Shown in pieces: positions 8,571 through 17,860 of a DNA stretch of 64,000 nt. Location: contig NZ_JNYE01000009.1 in assembly GCF_000717185.1 (NCBI RefSeq), positions 45,020 to 109,019 on the forward strand, read 5' to 3'. The notes under the pieces are model-generated. The model had not been told where the DNA came from, did no database searches, and worked only from the letters and a program-made list of their open reading frames with translations. Each line of letters starts with the position of its first letter. Position 1 is the first letter of the stretch. A program made the translations under genes and the position numbers. This DNA comes from Kitasatospora phosalacinea. Lineage in GTDB: Bacteria > Actinomycetota > Actinomycetes > Streptomycetales > Streptomycetaceae.

Positions 8571-10252
8571 CGGGCGCCCGCCGGGGCCGCCGGTGCCGCT
8601 GCGGTGTCCGCCGGGGCCGCCGCGGTGTCCGCCGGGGCCGCCGCGGCGAGGTGGCGCTCGCGCAGCAGGACCTTGCGGACCTTGCCGGTCGGGCCGAGCG
8701 GGAGGTCGTCCTCGCCGACCACCAGCACCGAGCGGACGGTCGCGGCGGTGTCCCCGTCGAGCGCGGCGAGCACCTCCGCGGTGCGGTCGGCGGCCGGGTC
8801 GGCGCCGTCGGCGAGGAGCAGCAGCACGTCGGTGACCACCCGGCCGCCGCCGTCCCGCACCGCGACGACCGTGCAGTCCTGCACGTCGGGGACGGCGGCC
8901 AGCACCCGCTCCTCGGACATCGCGGTGTACAGCCGCTTGCCGCCGCCGAGGTCGACCGCGTCGACCAGCCGGTCGACGTGGTAGTAGTAGCCCTCCTCGT
9001 CCCGGTACATCAGGTCGCCGGTGAGGAAGCGGCCGCGCAGCCGGGTGCGGTAGGTGGTGACCGAGTCGTTCCAGTAGCCGGGTGCCAACGTCGGTGAGGC
9101 GGTGGCGAGTTCGCCGACCTCGCCGGGGCCGAGCGGCTCGCCGTCCGGGCCGACCACCTCGCAGTCGACGAAGGTGTGCGGGCGGCCCACGCAGCGGCCG
9201 TACTTCTCGGTGCCGGGGGCGTGGGTGATGTGGAAGTGCGAGTGGCCCATCTCGGTCGAGCCCAGGCCGTCGACGAACACCGAGCCCGGCAGGCGGCCGC
9301 GGCCCTCGCGGGTGACGGTCTCCCGCGAGCCCTGCGCGATCAGGCGGCGGATGTGCGCCTCGTGGGCGCAGTCGCCGGTGTTCCACCACAGGCCGACCGA
9401 GGACAGGTCGCGGGCCGAGAGGTCCTGCCGGGCCAGGTCGGCCCAGGTGGTGGCGAAGCCGAACACGCTCTGCGGCCGCCAGCGCTCGATCGCCTCCAGC
9501 ACGGCCGGGCCGGTCTGCTGCGAGATCAGGTGCAGCCGGGAGTGGAAGCTGAGCGCCAGGTTGAGCGTGATCAGCGTCGCGGCGTGCGCGGCGGGCAGCG
9601 CGCTGAGCACCCGGTCGATGCCCTGCGGCCGGGGCAGCGCGGCGCGGTGCCGGATCGACGCGTACAGGCTGGCGTGCGAGTGCACCACGGCCTTGGGCAT
9701 CCCGGTGGTGCCGGAGGAGTGGGTGATCGCCACCGGGTCGTCCGCGTGGTGCCGGTACGGGGCGGGCGCCGACTCCGGGTCGCCGGTGCCGAGGTCGGCG
9801 GCGTCGGCGAGCACCGGGGCCGCCGGGTCGTGCCCGGCCAGTTCGGCCCGGTGCGCGGGGTCGGCGAGGATGCCGACGGCGCCGAGGCGGGCGATGTAGC
9901 GGGCCGCCCGTTCGCCCTCCACCCCGGGGTTGAGCAGCGCCGGGACCGCGCCCAGCCGGGCCAGCGCCAGGAAGGACAGCACCTGGTCGGCGGCGGCGCT
10001 CGCGTACACCACCACCACGTCCCGCCGGCCGACCCCGAGGGCGTGCAGCGCGGCGGCCCGGGCCCGGACGGCGCGGTCGGCCCCGCGCAGGGTGAGCGCC
10101 TCCCCGGCGGGACGGCCGTCCACCGTGGTGTCGAAGGACAGCAGCGGGTCGTCGAGGCCGGTGCCCAGGGCGGTCCTGCTGGTCAGCACGTTCCCGGCGC
10201 CGACGTCCGGGTCGTTCGCCAGGAGGCTGCGGATACTGCGGATGCTGCTCAC
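8567..10252 (-). CDS. ANL-superfamily AMP-forming acyl/aryl ligase
   Basis: A 561-residue adenylating enzyme. Motifs seen are the P-loop HSSGTTGMPKAVVHSH, GLGSTEMGHSHF (A5), FLTGDLMYRDEEGYYYHVDR (A7/A8) and GPTGKVRK with the A10 lysine. It should activate a carboxylic acid as acyl-AMP and load it on a carrier protein or CoA. The C-terminus ends in an Ala/Pro repeat (APADTA units), an expansion also seen in its neighbours. I prefer the GTG at 10252 because GGAGGG precedes it; a GTG six codons earlier is possible. The substrate could be a 4-hydroxybenzoyl-type acid, Hpg or a fatty acid; it is not decidable here. Confidence 0.85.
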   Translation of the reverse strand: MSSIRSIRSLLANDPDVGAGNVLTSRTALGTGLDDPLLSFDTTVDGRPAGEALTLRGADRAVRARAAALHALGVGRRDVVVVYASAAADQVLSFLALARLGAVPALLNPGVEGERAARYIARLGAVGILADPAHRAELAGHDPAAPVLADAADLGTGDPESAPAPYRHHADDPVAITHSSGTTGMPKAVVHSHASLYASIRHRAALPRPQGIDRVLSALPAAHAATLITLNLALSFHSRLHLISQQTGPAVLEAIERWRPQSVFGFATTWADLARQDLSARDLSSVGLWWNTGDCAHEAHIRRLIAQGSRETVTREGRGRLPGSVFVDGLGSTEMGHSHFHITHAPGTEKYGRCVGRPHTFVDCEVVGPDGEPLGPGEVGELATASPTLAPGYWNDSVTTYRTRLRGRFLTGDLMYRDEEGYYYHVDRLVDAVDLGGGKRLYTAMSEERVLAAVPDVQDCTVVAVRDGGGRVVTDVLLLLADGADPAADRTAEVLAALDGDTAATVRSVLVVGEDDLPLGPTGKVRKVLLRERHLAAAAPADTAAAPADTAAAPAAPAGAR

Positions 10253-10344
10253 GGTGTGGATCCCTCCCACGGGCCACGGCGCTGGCCGTGCGGGTGCGGT
10301 GCGGCGTCCGGGGACGCGTGCGGACGGGGTTCAGAAGGGGGCGT

Positions 10345-10878
10345 TCAGGCAGTGGCAGTGGCAACGGCAGCGGCGGCGAGCAGGACGGCGGCGGCCTGAT
10401 CGGGGCCCTGTTCGGCGCTCGGCGCGGCCTGCTCGGCGGCGATCACCAGGACGTGGTCGGCGTCGCCGTCGGCGAGCAGCAGTTCGGCCAACTCCAGCGC
10501 GTCCGGCGGGACTTCACCGGGAGCGGCGGCCTCCGGCGGGCTGATCGCGACGACCGGCCCGGTCAGCTGCCAACGGCTGGCGACGTGCCCGAGGACGGCG
10601 TTCGGGTTGGACTGGAAGAACAGCAGCGGCGGCATCCGGTGCCCCGCGGCGGCGGTGTCGATGGCCAGCGCGGTGGCGCGGTCGCCCCCGGCACTGGCGA
10701 GCAGCAGCGCGGTGCGGCGCGGCTCGCCCGGCTCGCCGTAGCCCGCGGCCAGGCAGCGTTCGGCGACGGCCGCGACCAGCGGGTTGAAGGTCGAGGCCGA
10801 GAAGCCGGGCAGCGGGGGCGGCGGCTCACCGGGCGGCCAGTGCGCGGCGGCGAGGGTGCGGGTGCGCGGGGTGCTCAT
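10345..10878 (-). CDS. Free-standing beta-ketoacyl synthase-like (chain length factor-type) protein
   Basis: A 177-residue protein resembling only the N-terminal part of a condensing enzyme, of the Ketoacyl-synt_2 type annotated as 'beta-ketoacyl synthase chain length factor' in aryl-polyene clusters. Recognisable pieces are LLLASAGGDRATALAID and LFFQSNPNAVLGHVASRW. There is no catalytic Cys context. It probably acts as a non-catalytic partner that shapes a KS pocket or chain length. The ATG overlaps the KS2 stop (ATGA), so the two are co-translated. The C-terminus is an Ala-rich tail. Family assignment is from motif memory rather than a search. Confidence 0.65.
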   Translation of the reverse strand: MSTPRTRTLAAAHWPPGEPPPPLPGFSASTFNPLVAAVAERCLAAGYGEPGEPRRTALLLASAGGDRATALAIDTAAAGHRMPPLLFFQSNPNAVLGHVASRWQLTGPVVAISPPEAAAPGEVPPDALELAELLLADGDADHVLVIAAEQAAPSAEQGPDQAAAVLLAAAAVATATA

Positions 10879-11980
10879 GCGGCGGCCACCAGGAGCGCGG
10901 TGTTGGCGCCGCCGAACGCCGAGTTGAGGCTCAGCGCGCAGCGGGGAGGGACGTCCGGACGCCGCTCCGCGAGGACGAGGTCCAGCCCGACCTCCGGGTC
11001 CGGCCCCAGCCAGCCCGCGTTGACCGGCAGCCGCCCGCTGTCCAACGCGCCGATGGTGACGGCGAGTTCGAGCAGCGCGGAGGCCTCCAGGGCGTGCCCG
11101 TGGACGGACTTGCTGGAGCTGACCGGCAGCCCGTCCAGCGCCTCGCCGAACACCTCGCGCAGTGCCCGCGCCTCCGCCAGGTCCGACATCGGCGAACCGG
11201 TGCCGTTGGCGTTGACGTAGTCCACCCCGGACGGGGCGACCCCCGCCCGGGCCAGCGCGGACCGGACGGCCCGGGCCACGCCCGCGCCGTCGGGCCGCGG
11301 ACGGCACACGTGGTGGGCGTCCCCCGAGCGGCCCCAGCCCGCCAGCCGGGCCAGCGGGCGGACGCCGCGCGCGGCGGCGGCGGTGTCCGCCTCGACGACC
11401 ACGGCCACCGCGGCGTCGCCGAGCAGGGTGCCGCTGCGCCCGCTGCTGAACGGCCGCAGCCGCCCGTCGCGGGCCAGTGCCCGGCCCGCGTCGAAGGCCG
11501 CGAAGACGCCCGGCTCCACCAGGTGCCCGGCCGCGACCACCACCCGGGGGTGGCGGCCGGAGCCGACCAGTGCGGCGGCGTCGGCCACCGCGGTGGCGGC
11601 CGCCACGCAGGCGCCGGTGTAGACCCGGTCCACCCCGGCCAGGCCGAGGGCGGCGGCGCCCTGCGCCACCTCGGCGGCGACCTCGCGGGTGCGCAGGTCG
11701 CTGTGCAGGGCGAGCAACAGCGGTGCACCGCCGGGAAGTCCGGACTGCTCGCAGGCGTCGGCGACGGCACCCAGCACCGCGGCGGCGAGCGGCGGCGGAT
11801 CGGCCAGCAGGGCCGCCCGCCGGGTGCCGCGCCGGGAGACGTCGAAGCGGGTCACCTCGGCGAACCCGGCGGCCGAGCCCGCGGCGGTCGCGGCGGCCAG
11901 CGGGGCGGGCCCGGCGCCGAAGGCGCTGAGCACCCCGAGGCCGGTGAACACCGGCCGTCCGGCCGGCGGTGCGCTGCTGC

Positions 11981-11984
<4 letters not shown>
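10875..11984 (-). CDS. Beta-ketoacyl synthase homologue with His-to-Asn change
   Basis: A 369-residue thiolase-fold condensing enzyme. The nucleophile is present (VYTGACVAAATAV), as is the second His (KSVHGHALEAS). The position equivalent to the first active-site His reads Asn (VNANGTGSPMSD instead of NAHGTGT). C-terminal LNSAFGGANTALL is normal. The Asn may weaken decarboxylation, so it might act as a CLF-like subunit, an acyltransferase or a specialised KS. The ATG overlaps the ACP stop. It lies between the small CLF-like protein and the two ACP genes. Confidence 0.85.
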
Positions 11985-12363
<379 letters not shown>

Positions 12364-12367
<4 letters not shown>

Positions 12368-12630
12368 GCGGCGGTCCCGGCGGTGGCCGCGACCCGGCGG
12401 GCCACGTCGGCGGTGAACTGGTCGAGCGTCATCAGGGCGGTGGTCTCCAGCTCGTCCATGTCGAACTTGATCCCGAACTCGTCCTCGACCTGGACCGAGA
12501 GCTCGGCGAGGGCCAGCGATTCGAGGTCGAGCCCGGCCGGGCCGAGGTCGGTGTCGCCGGTGACCTCGGCGGTGTCGTAGTTCATCTCGGCGAGGGTCGC
12601 GAGGACGAACTCGCGGATGCGCTCCTGCAT
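12364..12630 (-). CDS. Acyl carrier protein
   Basis: An 88-residue stand-alone carrier protein of normal ACP length. The attachment Ser is in GLDLESLALAEL, followed by EDEFGIKFD, the helix II-III region. The ATG at 12630 has GAGGAG upstream. It lies directly downstream of the ligase gene at 12732, so the natural guess is that this ligase loads it. It is one of four discrete carrier proteins in the cluster, all expected substrates of the PPTase at 23454. Confidence 0.85.
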
Positions 12631-12731
12631 GGTGGTGCTCCTCGTACGGGGTGGTCGGGGTGCGGTGCGGTCTGCGGTGCGATGCGGTGCGGTTCGGTGC
12701 GGTCTGCGGTGCGGTGCGGTGTGCGGTCGGA

Positions 12732-14147
12732 TCAGGGGGTGGCGGCGCGCAGCGCGGCGGTGTCGCGGACGAGCTTGCCGGTGGCGGTGCGGGGCAGCGC
12801 CGGGAGGAAGGTGAGCTGCCGGGGTCGCTTGAAGGCGGCCAGTTCGCGGGTCAGCGCCTCCCGGACGGCGTCGGCCCGGTCGGTGGCCCCGGGGCCCTCG
12901 GTGGCCAGGTAGGCCTCGATGGCGCCGTCCGTGAAGACCACCACGGCCTCGCGGACCCCGGGCAGTGCCGCGAGGGTGTGCTCGACCTCGTTGAGGTCGA
13001 CCTTGAGGCCGCCGATGGAGACCTGCGAGTCGCGCCGCCCGAGCACGGTGACCCGGCCGCTCGCCGGGTCGACCCGGCCCGCGTCGCGGGTGTGCAGCCA
13101 GCCGTCCGACCAGCGGGCGGGGTCGGTGAGGCCGGGGTAGGGGGAGGCGGCCATCGCGAGGTGCAGCTCGCCGCCGTCCTCGCGCAGCTCCGTGCCGTGG
13201 ACGGGCGCGGCCCCGGGGTGCAGGGTGCCGTCGAGGTCGGTGGCGATGACGCCGCGCTCGGTCATCCCGTACATGGTGCCCAGCGGCACGCCGTAGCGTT
13301 CGCGGAACGCCGCGGGCAGCCCGGGGCGGACCAGCTCGCCGGCGACGATCATCCGGCGCAGCTGCGGCAGCGGCGGGGGAGCGGTCGCACCGGCCAGCAG
13401 CTCGGCGTGGAACGGGACGCCGATCACGGTGGTCGGCCGGTCGTCCCCGGCGACCGCGGCCAGGATGCCCGCCGTGGTCGTCCGGGCGGGGACGGTCAGC
13501 GGCACCCGGGCGTGCAGGCTGTTGAGCAGCCCGCCGACCAGGCCCAGGACGTGCACCATCGAGGAGAGCAGGACGACCCGCTCCCCGGCCTTCGGGAACG
13601 CCTCCAGCCGGGCGTAGCAGTCGAGTTCGCGCAGCAGGTCGGCGGCGGTGCGGGCGATCACCTTGGCCGGGCCGGTCGAGCCCGAGCTCAGCTGCACCAG
13701 CGCGTGGCCGGTCGCGGCCGGACGGCCGCCCGGCCGCGCCACCGGCACCGGGTCGGTCTCGGCGAAGCCGCGCATCGCCGCGGCGGGGCCGTGCGCCGAC
13801 TCGACCAGGACCTGGGGCGCCAGCCGTTCGACGGCGAGCGCGACCTCGTGGTCGGTGAGCCGGTGGTCGAGCAGGACGGCCTGGGCGCCCAGCTGCCAGC
13901 AGGCCAGCAGCGCGGCGGCGTAGCCGAGCGAGGGCGCCAGCCGCAGCGCGGCCGTGCCGCCGCGGGCCAGGCCCGCGGCGGTGAGCCGGGCGGCCTGCTC
14001 GGCGACCAGGGCGCGCAGCGCGGCGCGGTCCACGGGGGAGCCGAAGCGCAGGCACTCCTGGTCGTCGGGCCCGGCCAGCAGGAAGCGGTCCACCCAGTCG
14101 TGCGGGGCACCGCACGGCAGGGCGGGGAGAGAGGGAGATCCGGTCAA
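12732..14147 (-). CDS. Short ANL-superfamily AMP ligase (adenylation enzyme)
   Basis: A 471-residue adenylating enzyme, first gene of the leftward operon. Core motifs are LSSGSTGPAKVIART (P-loop), MYGMTERGVI (A5), LHTRDAGRVDPASG (A7), LGRRDSQVSIGGLKVDLNEVE (A8) and PRTATGKLVRD with the A10 Lys. It is shorter than fatty acyl-CoA ligases and similar in size to ligases that load acyl groups on discrete ACPs. Start choice: TTG at 14147 has GGAG 5 nt upstream, while GTG at 14153 has no ribosome-binding sequence. The promoter region upstream contains the DasR-like palindrome at 14242. The substrate may be Hpg or a related aryl acid. Confidence 0.83.
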   Translation of the reverse strand: MTGSPSLPALPCGAPHDWVDRFLLAGPDDQECLRFGSPVDRAALRALVAEQAARLTAAGLARGGTAALRLAPSLGYAAALLACWQLGAQAVLLDHRLTDHEVALAVERLAPQVLVESAHGPAAAMRGFAETDPVPVARPGGRPAATGHALVQLSSGSTGPAKVIARTAADLLRELDCYARLEAFPKAGERVVLLSSMVHVLGLVGGLLNSLHARVPLTVPARTTTAGILAAVAGDDRPTTVIGVPFHAELLAGATAPPPLPQLRRMIVAGELVRPGLPAAFRERYGVPLGTMYGMTERGVIATDLDGTLHPGAAPVHGTELREDGGELHLAMAASPYPGLTDPARWSDGWLHTRDAGRVDPASGRVTVLGRRDSQVSIGGLKVDLNEVEHTLAALPGVREAVVVFTDGAIEAYLATEGPGATDRADAVREALTRELAAFKRPRQLTFLPALPRTATGKLVRDTAALRAATP

Positions 14148-14241
14148 CGCCACTCCACGAAGGGGAGGTTGGAAGGAGGCCGGTCGCGACCAGCGGGGCC
14201 GGTCCGGCGCCCCGACCATGACACAGGCGTTCGAGCCGAAG

Positions 14242-14257
14242 CAAGGTCTAGACCATT
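14242..14257. promoter_or_regulatory. Candidate DasR-responsive element (dre)
   Basis: Sequence CAAGGTCTAGACCATT contains a perfect 10-bp palindrome, GGTCTAGACC, and matches 12 of 16 positions of the DasR box I recall (ACTGGTCTAGACCACT). It lies in the 180-bp region between the leftward ligase operon and the rightward hmo operon, about 95 bp from one start and 70 bp from the other. Control of both units by the GlcNAc-sensing GntR repressor DasR would follow. The match is direct; function is inferred. Confidence 0.6.
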
Positions 14258-14326
14258 GGGGGTGTCGCCTCCTACGCTGCCGGGCCGGAGCGGGCCCGAC
14301 CGGGGCTTGCCCGGAAAGGCAGACCC

Positions 14327-15409
14327 TTGGACGCACTGGAACTCTCCGACTTCGAACGCGCCGCCCGCGCCGAACTCCCGGCCGCGACCTGGGACTTCGT
14401 CCAGGGCGGCAGCGGCGCCGAACGCACCCTCGCCGCCAACCGCGCCCGGTTCGCGCACTGCCGCCTGCGCCCGCGCACCATGGTCGACGTCTCCACCACC
14501 GACCAGCGCCTCACCCTGCTCGGCAGCCCCCTGGAGACCCCGATCGGCATCGCGCCGATGGCCTACCACCAGCTGCTCCACCCCGAGGGCGAGGTCGCCA
14601 CCGCCCGCGCGGCCGGGCGTGCCGGAGCGCTCATGGTCGCCGGGATCTTCGCCAGCCGCACCCTGGAGTCCATCGCCGCAGCCGCCACCGGCCCGCTCTG
14701 GCTCCAGCTCTACTGGCTGCGCCGCCGCGACGTGCTCGCCGCCCTGGTCGAACGCGCCGAGAGCGCCGGGTACCGCGCCCTGGTGCTGACCGTGGACGCC
14801 CCCCGGATCGGCCGCCGCCTGCGCGACGCCCGCAACGGCTTCGCGATCCCCCCGCACGTCCGCGCCGTCAACGTCGACCAAGCCGTGATGGCCGCCAGCC
14901 ACCGCGCGGCGCACGGCAGTTCGGGCATCGCCGACCACGCCAGGGAGCAGTTCGACCCCACCCTGACCTGGGCCGACCTGGCCTGGCTGCGCGAACGCAC
15001 CGCCCTGCCGATCGTCCTCAAGGGCGTCCTCACCGCCGAGGACGCCCGCCTCGCCGCCGAGCACGGCGTCGACGCCGTCCTGGTCTCCAACCACGGCGGC
15101 CGCCAGCTCGACGGTGCCCTCCCGTCCCTCGCCGCCCTGCCCGAAGTGGCCGCCGCCGTGCCGCCGAACCTGCCCGTCCTCCTGGACGGCGGTGTCCGGA
15201 CGGGCACGGACGCTGCCCTCGCGATCGCCCTCGGCGCCCGCGCCGTCCTGATCGGCCGCCCCGCCCTCTGGGGCCTCGCCGTCGACGGCGAGGACGGCGT
15301 CGCCCGGGTCCTCGACCTCCTGAAGTCCGAACTCGACGACACCCTCGCCCTCCTGGGCCGCCCCCGCCTCGCCGACCTCGACCCCACCGCCGTGACCCCA
15401 CTGCCGTGA
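14327..15409 (+). CDS. hmo: 4-hydroxymandelate oxidase (FMN-dependent 2-hydroxyacid oxidase)
   Basis: A 360-residue TIM-barrel flavoprotein of the glycolate/lactate/mandelate oxidase family. Landmarks are the FMN-site segment PIGIAPMAY, LQLYWLR, TVDAPRIGRRLRD, the Lys in PIVLKGVLT, the catalytic His in VSNHGGRQLDG and the phosphate loop DGGVRTGTD. It should oxidise 4-hydroxymandelate to 4-hydroxybenzoylformate, the second step to Hpg. Start is TTG at 14327 with GGAAAGG 7 nt upstream. It is divergent from the ligase operon and followed by the esterase and hpgT. Without hmaS and hpgT nearby I could only call a generic hydroxyacid oxidase. Confidence 0.88.
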   Translation: MDALELSDFERAARAELPAATWDFVQGGSGAERTLAANRARFAHCRLRPRTMVDVSTTDQRLTLLGSPLETPIGIAPMAYHQLLHPEGEVATARAAGRAGALMVAGIFASRTLESIAAAATGPLWLQLYWLRRRDVLAALVERAESAGYRALVLTVDAPRIGRRLRDARNGFAIPPHVRAVNVDQAVMAASHRAAHGSSGIADHAREQFDPTLTWADLAWLRERTALPIVLKGVLTAEDARLAAEHGVDAVLVSNHGGRQLDGALPSLAALPEVAAAVPPNLPVLLDGGVRTGTDAALAIALGARAVLIGRPALWGLAVDGEDGVARVLDLLKSELDDTLALLGRPRLADLDPTAVTPLP

Positions 15410-15531
15410 CCCCGTAGCCCGGCGGTCCCGAGCACCCGGACCAGCACCCGACCAGCACTCGACCAGTGCCCCGACCGACACCCCGACCAGCGCCGCCGAC
15501 CCGCGGCCCGATCCGACCCCAGGAACACCCC

Positions 15532-16470
15532 TTGCCACTGCACCCCCAGGCCGAGGCCCTGCGCCGGCAGCGCGCCGCGGCCGGCACGCCACCGCTGTAC
15601 ACCCGCACGCTCGCCGAGGCCCGTGCCGCGGACCTCGCCGACATCCGGGCCGCCGCCGGGAACCCGGAACCGGTCGGCTCCGTCACGGAGCTCACCGTCC
15701 CGGGCCCCGGCGGGCCGCTGCCGCTGCGGGTCTACCGCCCGGCCACCGGCACGGACGGCCGACTCCCGGTCCTGCTCTACCTGTTCGGCGGCGGCTGGGT
15801 GCTCGGGTCGCTCGACACCGGCGACGCGCTCTGCCGCCGCCTCACCAACGAGGTCGGCTGCGTCACCGTCTCGGTCGGCTACCGGCTCGCCCCCGAGCAC
15901 CCCTTCCCGGCGGCCGTCCACGACGTGCTCGCCGCCGCCGAGTGGATCGCCGCGCACGCCGCCGAACTGGGCGCCGAACCGGGGCGGTTGGCCGTGGCGG
16001 GCGACAGCGCGGGCGGCAACCTGGCCGCCGCCCTGACCCTGCTGGCCCGGGAGCGCGGCGGCCCCGCGCTGCGGCACCAGCTGCTGGTCTACCCGAACAC
16101 CGACCACGCCGCGGACACCCCGTCCGTCCGCGAGCACGACGACCCGCTGCTGTTCAACCGCCGCTCGGTGGCCTGGTACTGGGGCCACTACCTGGCCGAC
16201 CCGGCCGACGGCGCCGACCCGCTGGCCTCCCCGCTGCGCGCCCCCTCGCTGGCCGGGCTGCCGCCCGCCACCGTCATCACCGCCGAGTACGACCCGCTGC
16301 GCGACGAGGGCGAGGAGTACGCCGGGGCCCTGCGCGCCGCGGGCGTCCCCGTCGAGCTGCGCCGCTACGACGGCGTGCCGCACGGCTTCTTCGCGATGTC
16401 CGGCGTCCTGGACGACGGCCGCGCCGCCCAGCAGTACGCCGCCGACCGACTGCGCGAGGCCCTCCGATGA
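15532..16470 (+). CDS. HSL-type alpha/beta hydrolase (esterase/thioesterase candidate)
   Basis: A 312-residue hormone-sensitive-lipase family hydrolase. The nucleophile elbow is GDSAGGN, the acid lies in AEYDPLRDEG and the His in GVPHGFF. The oxyanion-hole HGGG motif reads FGGGW (LYLFGGGWVLG), so its first His is Phe. It lies between hmo and hpgT and overlaps hpgT (ATGA), so a role in aryl-acid processing, for example thioester or ester hydrolysis, is plausible. Start is TTG at 15532 with AGGAA upstream; the open frame extends 22 codons further but without a good ribosome-binding site. The 120 bp upstream is degenerate ACCAG-rich sequence. Confidence 0.8.
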   Translation: MPLHPQAEALRRQRAAAGTPPLYTRTLAEARAADLADIRAAAGNPEPVGSVTELTVPGPGGPLPLRVYRPATGTDGRLPVLLYLFGGGWVLGSLDTGDALCRRLTNEVGCVTVSVGYRLAPEHPFPAAVHDVLAAAEWIAAHAAELGAEPGRLAVAGDSAGGNLAAALTLLARERGGPALRHQLLVYPNTDHAADTPSVREHDDPLLFNRRSVAWYWGHYLADPADGADPLASPLRAPSLAGLPPATVITAEYDPLRDEGEEYAGALRAAGVPVELRRYDGVPHGFFAMSGVLDDGRAAQQYAADRLREALR

Positions 16471-17804
16471 GCACGGTCACCACCCTCCCGCTGGGCGACC
16501 TGCACGCCAGCCTCGCCGACCCGCTGCTGGACGCGATGACCTTCCTCAACGAGGTCACCGAGCGCTACCCGGGCGCGCTCTCCTTCGCCCCCGGCCGCCC
16601 GCACGAGGGCTTCTTCGAACCCGAGGACGTCCACGCGTACCTGGACACCTACCTCACCCACCTCGCCGAGCGCGGCCTGAGCGGCAGCGCCGTGCGCACC
16701 GCGCTGTTCCAGTACGGGCCGACCAAGGGCATCGTCGCCGACCTGGTCGCCCGCACCCTCGCCAACGACGAGGGCCTGGACGTGGACCCGGAGGCGCTGG
16801 TGCTCACCGTCGGCGCGCAGGAGGGCATGCTGCTGGTGCTGCGCGCGCTGTGCGCCACGGCCGAGGACGTGCTGCTGGTCAGCTCGCCCTGCTACGTGGG
16901 GGTCACCGGCGCGGCCCGGCTGCTCGACCTGGCGACCGTCCCCGTCCCGGAGGGCCCCCGGGGCGGACCGGACCCGGCGGCCGTGCGCGCGGCGGCCCGC
17001 GCCGTCCGGGCCTCCGGCCGCCGCCCGCGGGCGCTCTACGTGGTCCCCGACTTCGCCAACCCGTCCGGCACCAGCATGCCGCTCGCGGCCCGGGCGGGGC
17101 TGCTGGAGGCGGCGGCCGAGGAGGGGCTGCTGGTGATCGAGGACAACCCGTACGGCTTCTTCTCCCGTGAGCCGGGCGAACAGCCGGGCGAGCGCCCCAC
17201 CCTGAAGGCCCTGGACGGGAACCGCGGCCGGGTGGTCCACCTCGGCTCGTTCGCCAAGACCTGCTTCCCCGGCGCCCGGCTCGGCTACGTGGTCGCCGAC
17301 CAGCGGGTGGCCGCCCCGGACGGCCGGACGACGCTGCTGGCCGACGAGCTGGCCAAGCTGAAGAGCATGACGACGGTCAACACCCCGGCGCTCAGCCAGG
17401 CCGTGATCGGCGGCATGCTGCTGCACCACGACTGCCGCCTGCGCGCCGCCAACGCCCCCGCCCGCGCCCACTACGCGGCCAACCTGGCCGTTCTGCTGAG
17501 GGAGTTGGAGCGGCACTTCCCGGCGGCCGAGCGGGCCCGGCTGGGCGTGTCCTGGAACGAGCCCGAGGGCGGCTTCTTCGCCGTGCTGGACGTGCCGTTC
17601 ACCGCCGACGAGGCGGCGATGGAGCGCTGCGCCCGCGACCACGGGGTGCTCTGGACTCCGATGGCCCCGTTCTACCCGGCGGGCGGCGGCGAGCGCCGGC
17701 TGCGGCTGTCGATCAGCGCCCTGAGCGCGCCGCAGATCGAGGCGGGGACGGCCCGACTGGCCGCCTTCGTCCGGTCGGCCTGCGTCCGGGCCGCCGCGGG
17801 CTGA
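16467..17804 (+). CDS. hpgT: 4-hydroxyphenylglycine aminotransferase
   Basis: A 445-residue fold-type-I aminotransferase of the MocR/Aro8-like subgroup to which HpgT belongs. Seen are FQYGPTKG, VGAQEGMLLVL, PDFANPSGTSM (Asn-Pro loop), VIEDNPYGFF (cofactor Asp and Tyr), GSFAKTCFPGARLGY with the PLP Lys, and RLRLSIS for the carboxylate Arg. It should transaminate 4-hydroxybenzoylformate to L-4-hydroxyphenylglycine, often with tyrosine as amino donor, which regenerates 4-hydroxyphenylpyruvate for HmaS. The ATG overlaps the esterase stop. A perfect palindromic terminator follows 10 bp after the stop. Confidence 0.85.
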   Translation: MSTVTTLPLGDLHASLADPLLDAMTFLNEVTERYPGALSFAPGRPHEGFFEPEDVHAYLDTYLTHLAERGLSGSAVRTALFQYGPTKGIVADLVARTLANDEGLDVDPEALVLTVGAQEGMLLVLRALCATAEDVLLVSSPCYVGVTGAARLLDLATVPVPEGPRGGPDPAAVRAAARAVRASGRRPRALYVVPDFANPSGTSMPLAARAGLLEAAAEEGLLVIEDNPYGFFSREPGEQPGERPTLKALDGNRGRVVHLGSFAKTCFPGARLGYVVADQRVAAPDGRTTLLADELAKLKSMTTVNTPALSQAVIGGMLLHHDCRLRAANAPARAHYAANLAVLLRELERHFPAAERARLGVSWNEPEGGFFAVLDVPFTADEAAMERCARDHGVLWTPMAPFYPAGGGERRLRLSISALSAPQIEAGTARLAAFVRSACVRAAAG

Positions 17805-17813
17805 GAGCACGGC

Positions 17814-17847
17814 AGGAGGGGGAGGGGCCGCGGCCCCTCCCCCTCCT
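17814..17847. terminator. Bidirectional terminator, 34-bp perfect palindrome
   Basis: A G-rich arm starting AGGAGGGGGAGGGGCC is followed immediately by its exact complement, flanked by GCACG and CGTGC that extend the stem. It lies between the convergent ends of hpgT (17804) and the ABC permease (17861), so it can end transcription from both sides. Confidence 0.85.
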
Positions 17848-17860
17848 CGTGCGCGCGCGG

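Noticed and set aside
7308..10364. A single 1018-residue ligase-KS fusion
   Set aside because: The long frame reads through antisense-like sequence; the two genes are in different frames and overlap by GTGA.
12651..14789. 700-codon plus-strand frame opposite the second ligase gene
   Set aside because: Composition is Gly/Arg/Gln/Val shadow-like, while the minus strand shows all ANL motifs.
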